DNA of 12,512 nt. Origin: Cladophialophora immunda (taxonomy: Eukaryota; Ascomycota; Eurotiomycetes; Chaetothyriales; Herpotrichiellaceae). The position numbers and the translations under genes were made by a program. The stretch is from the NCBI RefSeq assembly GCF_000835495.1, contig NW_015622569.1, positions 1 to 12,512 of the forward strand. Direction: 5' to 3'. The stretch's first letter is position 1. The number at the start of each line of letters is the position of its first letter. This document shows positions 7,260 to 12,512 of this stretch, one piece after another. Below the pieces are notes generated by a model. It was not told the origin of the DNA, did no database searches, and saw only the letters and a program-made list of their open reading frames with translations.

Positions 7260-8413
7260 ATGGCGAAACCGATACCGAATTTCACGGTTCAAGAGATAGA
7301 AGAACAGCTCGGATACACAGTCGTTGGACTGTATTATCCCGGCGACGACGCCCCATACTTCTACAGCGACCTCACTCCCGTTTCTCAATGCGCTATTGAT
7401 CGAGCCCAAAGAGAGCTCGATGAACATGTGAGACAGTCTCTCGGCAAATATGAAATTATTCTACCCGAGTCGTCTCCGGGCGTTATCGTCCGTCAAGAAG
7501 GTCGGCCAGATTTACGGCTGCCACACTCATGGACGACTACATGTCATCGCTGCACAATGACGTTCACCTGTGGGAGCCGTGTCGGCCACTACAATTTCGC
7601 TGTGAATGTCCGTTGGGAGTTCGACCTCGAGTTATCCTTACTGTTGACCCTACATGAAGTAGTGACGATGAACACCACGGCGATGGTAAGCTTCTTGTCA
7701 TGATGTCCGGTCAATACTGAAGCGACAGACAGTTGCGACTCGACTTAGCCTGCGGACTAGGCCCCGTATTCTCCCGGCTCTCGGCAGAGACTCGGCTGCA
7801 GATATACAATCTTGCGATGCCCAGAGGACAGTGGAGAACCGTGCTTGTCGACTGCCCAAAATCCCAGTTTCCCGGAACTATAGGGGATCCCAGCGGCTTC
7901 TACTTTCCACTAAGCCACCTTGGTGTCCTTACAGCAAATAAACAGATGCGTCGAGAAGCGTTGCCGCTTGCATATCGTTCTACAAGGTTTCAGGTGGATC
8001 ACCTTGATGACCTCGTCCAACTTCTCATTGGCATTGGCGACATTGGCCGTGCCAATATAGGCTCGCTAGAGTTTGATTGGCAAAGTAGGGCCGACGTTGA
8101 ATCACAACAGACCGAGGCTCCAACGCCTGCTGAATCGTCACCGACTTTGCCTATCACCCATGTCACAAGCTGTATCCAGCTGCTTGGACAGTGTCACAAT
8201 CTGAAGTCCGTGCGCCTCCATTTTGACCCCGATCTCATATCGCGAATTCCACCGAAAATTTATCAAGCAGATCCCGGCCTCAGCGGCCTTCGTTCGATTC
8301 GAATTGAGAGGTTGGAGGTCTATGATCTGGGCGACGAGCCGCTGGCTCAGCGCGAGTTTGTAGGATGGCTACAAGAAAGACTACCACCCCGCCCAAAAAC
8401 AAAAGTAGCGTGA
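7260..8413 (+). CDS. 2EXR/F-box-like family protein, two exons
   Basis: Exon 1 is 7260-7685 and exon 2 is 7733-8413, giving 368 residues from an ATG with a good context (AAGATGG). Exon 2 begins with an F-box-like helix, FSRLSAETRLQIYNLAM (about residues 155-171), then HLGVLTANKQMRREALPLAY (about 204-223) and STRFQVDHLDDLVQLL. This arrangement is typical of the 2EXR/DUF7730 proteins expanded in ascomycetes, whose role is mostly unknown; F-box relatives recruit substrates to SCF ubiquitin ligases. The later part (IGSLEFDW, LKSVRLHFDPDL) also fits. The N-terminal 142 residues are unusual for the family. In about 7511-7655 another frame (MDDYMSSLHNDVHLWEP) looks more protein-like, so an indel or unrecognised splicing is possible there. 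Confidence 0.72.
7686..7732 (+). other. Intron of the 2EXR/F-box-like gene
   Basis: This is a 47-base intron with donor GTAAGC and acceptor CAG; ACTGAAG about 12 bases before the acceptor is a plausible branch site. It lies after a complete codon (phase 0), and its removal joins two long open frames. The alternative CAG four bases upstream would break the frame. Unspliced, the first frame ends at TGA inside the intron and the second has no ATG before the F-box-like motif. Confidence 0.75.
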
Positions 8414-8710
8414 CGAGACGTCATTGGGCAGACCGATGCGAGACTGATTTTGTCCTTTTTTCTTCTCTCAACGAAATCAAATCATCTAACTTAATTGGCC
8501 AGCAGAATGACGATGCCACTCAGCGCTTGACTCGTTCACAGCAAGGACGCTCTCTAGCCGAGGTCACCCCGATAACTTTGCCATTCCCACCACGCGACAT
8601 GTTATCGCTGTGTAATATGCACCAATCGATCGGCCGTGATTAGATAAGTACCTCGTAACTTGATCCCAGTTGTGCTTCAATTGCCGGAATGGCGGGAGCA
8701 GCAAGTCGAA

Positions 8711-8736
8711 AGAACATAGCGATAGAACATAGCGAT
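8711..8736. repeat. Perfect 13-base tandem duplication
   Basis: AGAACATAGCGAT occurs twice with no gap (8711-8723 and 8724-8736). Being perfect, it is probably recent replication slippage. Confidence 0.7.
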
Positions 8737-9042
8737 ACCTCGGTATAGGCGTGCCGTTGGATTTGTGGGCCTCGCGGAGCCTCGGGAGGAATCCTAGGAT
8801 GTTCCTGGATCCTCTTGGATAGGGTAGGAAGTGGCGAAGTGGCTCCTCTTTACCCCACCCAGCCCTTCCATCGTAGCTAAGGCGCTAATTCCGAGCTCGC
8901 AGTCGTAGGCGCGTCGAAGGGACCTGATCTGATCGACCTTCACAGAGTCCTCGCCGGAAGATTCCCTGGCAGAGAATTGCCAGTTTGCGATCGAGTGACG
9001 AGAAGGTTGGCGGCGGAGACTACTCCTGCAACTCTTTTCAGC

Positions 9043-9190
9043 AAGGAACGGTGCGCCGGGTTTGGGGGCAAGAAATGGCGCGGAGGAGATTGAGCAAAGA
9101 GAGATTTGACAAGGAGGAGTTGTTTTTGCAAGTTCGTGCGGAAGGAATGGCGCGCAGGTGATTGATCATCGAGAGGAGGCTTGAACGGGA
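9043..9190. repeat. Degenerate tandem duplication of about 70 bases
   Basis: Two adjacent segments share landmarks in order: AAGGA (9043 and 9111), AATGGCGCG followed by a purine-rich GATTGA (9074-9093 and 9146-9165), then GAGAG. The spacing is 68 to 72 bases, so small indels have accumulated. In one plus-strand frame both copies give a similar peptide ending, KKWRGGD and KEWRAGD, which hints that the unit was once coding. Confidence 0.45.
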
Positions 9191-9374
9191 TCAGGTGAGG
9201 CCCCACTTAAGAGTATTTTAGTCAAGGAGACGAGGCAGTTAGCACTTAAACGGGAGCTATTCAAAGGAGATAGAACACCGTAGGACGAGATCTCAATGGT
9301 GAAACAATCAGCGATTGCGCGTTGTGTCGTTGTTGTGGTGGCGGTGGCGCGGAAAGCGTGGAATTTGAGTCTAC

Positions 9375-9461
9375 TACGTGATTGGTTAGATGGCATGACA
9401 CCACGTGACTGTAATAGAGACTGACCAATCGAGTGAGATTATTTTACTCAGCCAATCCAAT
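9375..9461. promoter_or_regulatory. Cluster of CCAAT boxes around an E-box
   Basis: Four CCAAT pentamers fall within about 80 bases: one on the minus strand (ATTGG, 9381-9385) and three on the plus strand (9425-9429, 9452-9456, 9457-9461). CACGTG lies at 9402-9407 and TACGTG at 9375-9380. CCAAT is bound by the HAP/CBC complex and CACGTG by bHLH factors in fungi. The mixed orientation would suit a divergent promoter, yet no supported gene starts close by on either side, so this is inference from motif density. Confidence 0.35.
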
Positions 9462-10441
9462 CGGCGGCTTTTTGGACATTTTTTGATCTAAAGACATGTT
9501 AGTCACGCCAAGTAGGGGGTCAAATAGTTACAATAGTACGGCCGAAGGACACTTAAACAAACACCGCGAAGATCTGAGAACGATGTGGAAAGCGCGTTTC
9601 ATTGGGCGCTTTGTAAAAGCGTAATTACACTAGAGCAATATTTTCCACTCGCGAGACTCTCTTTGGCCACCCCAGCCCGTTTTCCACTCGCGGTATCTGG
9701 CCTGAGCCCTAATGATCCCGGCACAAAGACGCATTTGATATGGCCGGTGAAGCGGCCTTGAAGACAGGCTGCGACTTGGACTGCATTTCAGAATGTCCGA
9801 CTACGTCAGCGCGAAGGTACTGTCCTGCCGGGCATTGTTTGGAGTTTCTGTCATGACATTCACATATGGAGTTAGCTGGGGAAAGTAGATTGGGCGAATT
9901 ATGGGGGAGAAATGCATTAGTTTCCTTGATACTGTAACTTTTGAAAAAAGATTTGTCCTGTTCTGTGAGTCTGCATATCAAAGCTCCACTACAATACCGC
10001 TGTTACAGCCGGCTAGTTTGTCGCTTTTAAATGTCATAGGAGCCACCGCAAGGTCAGTCTGAGATTTAGAGCTCACCTGCGACATGTCAGCAGAAACCGT
10101 TAGCTCCAGTATGGTTGGCCTAGGCCGCGAAGTGGCCTTACTTGCTTTTCGGGTCTACAGTCAAACAAAGTCAAGGGGAGATGAACACGGTTTTCGGCAT
10201 ACAGTACCAATGATCGCAATAATCTTATTCGCGCTTTGAAGCAAATGCTCGTGCAAAGCTTCGGGTCCCACAAACGCCTTGATTGAGATGATACACAGCG
10301 GTCGTATGATCCTAGCCGTGGCTCGACCCTTCCTCTAGCTCAATATTCCCGCCAAGATTCCGGATTCTGGGTCGATTCCAATTGCTGTCGTTGCAGTTGA
10401 GGTGGGCGTGGGTGTGTCGCTGATGGAGCGCCTGTTCAGAT

Positions 10442-10771
10442 TTGCTTTTTGTCAGGGGCTCTTCCAGGAAGTGCCTCGGGGGCTCAGGCCGTGTCTCGCA
10501 CACGGAACTCTCGCGGGCACTATTTCACCTGTCGCCCTTCCTGGAGCTCGTTTTATCCCCGGTCAATATTCTCTCCGATCTCAAGCTGGCGGAAACATTG
10601 GAGTCGACCAAACTTCCGGAGACAGCGAGGACTCCGGCGGAAATTGCCTTCGGCTCGAACCGGGCTTGGGAAGTCCTCGAGAGTGACGCAGACTCGGTGG
10701 GTCTGGACGGCCTCCAAGATGCTATGAATATCAGGCCATCAGGCAGAAGAGCGTGCAGTGTTGGGTGTTGA
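10442..10771 (+). other. Coding-like fragment, possible orphan exon or gene remnant
   Basis: The frame is open through 10771 and, from about 10490, has strong G/C third-position bias and a protein-like, helix-rich translation (ELSRALFHLSPFLELVL, LKLAETLESTKLPETA, RAWEVLESDADSVGLDG). There is no in-frame ATG before this part; CTTTTTGTCAG ending at 10455 could be a splice acceptor. No domain recognised. The opposite strand is also open here but less protein-like. It may be an exon of a host gene or a remnant next to the LINE. Confidence 0.38.
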
Positions 10772-10943
10772 GTTGCAACGACTCTGTGGCCTAGACCCGT
10801 TGCCACCACAAAGAACCTCAGACAAGGCTGACCCGCGTGGGAAGCAGCCAATCGGAGTCTCTTGTCAACCGTAAGGCTGAGCTCGATAGTCTTCCATGCG
10901 GTTGATATGAATTTCATCAGGAGCCAAATATCTCGAACAATAT

Positions 10944-10967
10944 GATGTGCGCAGTGATGTGCGCAGC
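10944..10967. repeat. 12-base tandem duplication
   Basis: GATGTGCGCAGT (10944-10955) is followed directly by GATGTGCGCAGC (10956-10967), one mismatch. It lies just beyond the downstream end of recognisable LINE sequence and may be slippage at that junction. Confidence 0.6.
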
Positions 10968-11008
10968 ACGGGACCTTGTCTATGAGCCCACTGGATGGGA
11001 TAACCTGG

Positions 11009-11836
11009 TCACGCCAATCCGGCTCGGCGCAACGGTGTCAGGCCTCTCAGTCGTTTCAGCTTGAAAGCGGCCTCGAGGCTTTTGGACAAAGCCTGTGCCG
11101 TAAAGTCGTCGACAAATGCTATAGCTCCTCCATTGCTGTCAATGTGTCGTTGTACCAAGTTGGCGTTGAAAATGAGAAAGGGAACCGGGGACAAAGGAGA
11201 ATCTTCAAGCAGGCCAGCCTGTGGCAGACCCCGAACCTCGGAGGACTGCCCATTAACTTGGATCGTTGCTGTGCGTCCCGAGTAGAACGCCCTACCCATT
11301 CCAGCTCTTTCTTCGGGATGCCTCGCGCCTTCATTCTCTCGGGCAATCTTTCTTCGCAGACTCCATTGTAGAATTTGTTCTTGCAGCAGTAGGAGCGTTT
11401 GTTTCTGCGGATTGCGGTTTCCGCGCCCCAAAGCGGTTAGTGGGGAGGAGACCATAGGTTTCGATCGCGTATGAGATCCTCTCCGCGATGACTGACTCCA
11501 GTATCGTGCCTAGTGTCGCCAGAAGTGAGATCGGTCTCCGCACTCCGGCGAGAGTGTAGTTGTCCTTACCGGGCTTCTTCAACGGTATGGTCTTCGAATG
11601 ACTAAGCAGCGTACCATCGTCGAGAGATGCTCGAAGAGCGCAAGCACGTGGTCCTTGCTGACCACACCTGCTTCCAGACAACTGCTGGCAGGCCGTCCTC
11701 CCGGGGGACCTTCCACGGTTTTGCGGCAAACAGTTGTCGCTCCACTTCCTCCATACGGGGCTCTCTGTGCTCTGGAGCCTTCGTCTTCAATGTCTCCGGG
11801 TAGAGGAGGAAAGAAAGTTACTTGTAACTGTTCCAT
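11009..11836 (-). pseudogene. LINE reverse transcriptase, multiply frameshifted with motif A deleted
   Basis: Polymerase landmarks in order are AAKPWKVPREDGLPAVVWKQ (~11733-11674), IPLKKPGKDNYT (11588-11553), RRPISLLATLGTILESV and SYAIETYGLLPTNRFGARK (to ~11418), LLLLQEQ (~11395-11375), then YNGVCEERLPERMKARGIP in a third frame, SGRTATIQVNG, the motif B region LPQAGLLEDSPLSP, and AFVDDFTA (FVDD at 11116-11105, the catalytic YxDD-type box). Between LLLLQEQ and YNGV the family has about 25 residues including the Phe-Asp-Val-Lys motif A; these are missing. After FVDDFTA the sequence jumps to AAFKLKRLRGLTP, which normally lies roughly 100 residues later, so a second deletion is present. The copy cannot encode an active enzyme. 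Confidence 0.83.
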
Positions 11837-12358
11837 CCTATCTGACTAGCTGCGGGACTCTCTAAGTACGCTTTCGTCACTCGATTTCAGGTTCTTCGCT
11901 GCCTTCCAGACGCTGTTTTCTTTTGTTGTTCGAATGGCATCGTGGTATTTCTTGGCTGCTGCTTTTGCTGTCTCCAGGCTGGCATGGTCTACCCTATCCG
12001 ACGCTCGCTCCATGGTTACTCCAGGAGGTGTGTATGCGCCTCAGCTGTGTGAGGCCGGGTGTCCACCATCGCTAGTTGAATCCCATGATCAGGTTGCCTA
12101 CAGGCAGGAGCGCCACAGAGGTGACTGCCTTCCAGGCAGCCAGTGGCGCTAGGCAGATGGAGGAGCTTCTACAACTATAAAGTAGTTTGTACACCCCATA
12201 GATAGACATCCATCACTCATGTTTCCTAGTTCTAAGCTCCAACTTCGCTTTGCGTGCGGAGATGACTTGGCCCTCGGTGTCAGAGCATATGTAGCCTCCA
12301 ACACTGCTGACACCAGCGTATCGGCCTTTTGTTGTACCGTTCCTTCTGATGGCCTCAC
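11009..12358 (-). mobile_element. Decayed Tad1-type LINE retrotransposon, linker and reverse transcriptase part
   Basis: On the minus strand, blocks occur in element order: VLEATYALTPRAKSSPHAKR (about 12300-12240) from the region after the endonuclease, AAAKKYHDAIRTTKENSVWK (about 11975-11900), LQVTFFPPLPGDIEDEG (about 11827-11777), then the polymerase. They lie in different frames and several family segments between them are unrecognisable or deleted. Endonuclease, RNase H and knuckle are not seen: the right side is cut by the window or decayed, and downstream of 11009 the similarity stops. Decay looks dominated by indels rather than only by C-to-T changes, though I did not compute a RIP index. 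Confidence 0.82.
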
Positions 12359-12512
12359 ACCCAGTGTCTTTGTGATTCTAGCTCCTCGGAGGCCAGGACC
12401 GGGTCGATCGTGGTTGCATGTATTGCCCTAACCTGATTAGGAAGGTTATCCGGCTAGTTTTTACACGCCGGCAAGTCAAACTGCCGTGCGACCGTTCCCA
12501 CTAGATAGAACA
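12359..12512. other. Right-edge stretch, probably LINE sequence too decayed to read
   Basis: Continuing upstream in the LINE's orientation, I find only a short peptide-like stretch (IDPVLASEELESQ) near 12415-12375 in one minus-strand frame, and nothing resembling the endonuclease. The element probably continues beyond the window. Confidence 0.3.

Larger units (their letters stand above)
8414..10441. other. Long intergenic region with no gene recognised
   Basis: Two kilobases without a supportable gene. The open frames present start with TTG or GTG (for example 9981-9709 and 9206-8940, minus), or have simple Arg/Thr/Ser composition (9396-9166, minus). The region does contain a 13-base tandem duplication, a degenerate ~70-base duplication and a cluster of CCAAT and CACGTG boxes, listed separately. 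No transposon protein motif was seen. Confidence 0.5.

Noticed and set aside
11009..12358. Repeat-induced point mutation as the cause of LINE decay
   Set aside because: The visible breaks are mainly frame changes and deletions. Without a computed dinucleotide index against an intact copy, RIP cannot be claimed.
1..12512. CRISPR arrays, bacterial operons, ribosomal RNA
   Set aside because: No regularly spaced repeats with unique spacers, no ribosome-binding-site-led gene series and no recognisable rRNA sequence; the introns and LINEs point to a fungus.

Overview
The window looks like an accessory, repeat-bearing stretch of a filamentous ascomycete (Pezizomycotina) nuclear genome. The evidence is short GT-AG introns (47 to 61 bases), two with CTAAC-type branch sites, a 2EXR/F-box-like gene of the kind expanded in these fungi, and two decayed pieces of Tad1-type LINE retrotransposons. 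No bacterial operons, RNA genes or CRISPR arrays were seen.

Layout. Positions 1-2559 hold no gene I can support, only a degenerate 18-base tandem repeat at 1821-1874. A small plus-strand hypothetical gene starts at 2560 and appears to continue in another frame to about 3040. The best new result is a minus-strand gene at 4974-3261. Three exons joined by two introns (4886-4833 and 3648-3588) give one in-frame protein of 532 residues with no family I recognise. Further coding-like minus-strand blocks lie upstream to about 5660, so its true 5' end is unresolved. At 5812-6684 (plus) is the 5'-truncated 3' end of a LINE: RNase H, a CCHC knuckle and a C-terminal tail, broken by frameshifts and stops. 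A hexamer repeat and a 4 x 17-base tandem repeat follow. The 2EXR/F-box-like gene lies at 7260-8413 (plus), with one 47-base intron at 7686-7732.

From 8414 to about 10440 there is little coding signal, but there is a CCAAT/CACGTG cluster at 9375-9461 and several small tandem duplications. A plus-strand coding-like fragment sits at 10442-10771. The right end, 12358-11009 (minus), is a decayed LINE carrying the linker and reverse transcriptase part. It is frameshifted many times and has lost the catalytic motif A.

The genes do not form a pathway. The window reads as lineage-specific host genes in a region repeatedly hit by LINE insertion and rearrangement. Exon models were derived by eye from splice signals and phase; no database search or transcript evidence was available.
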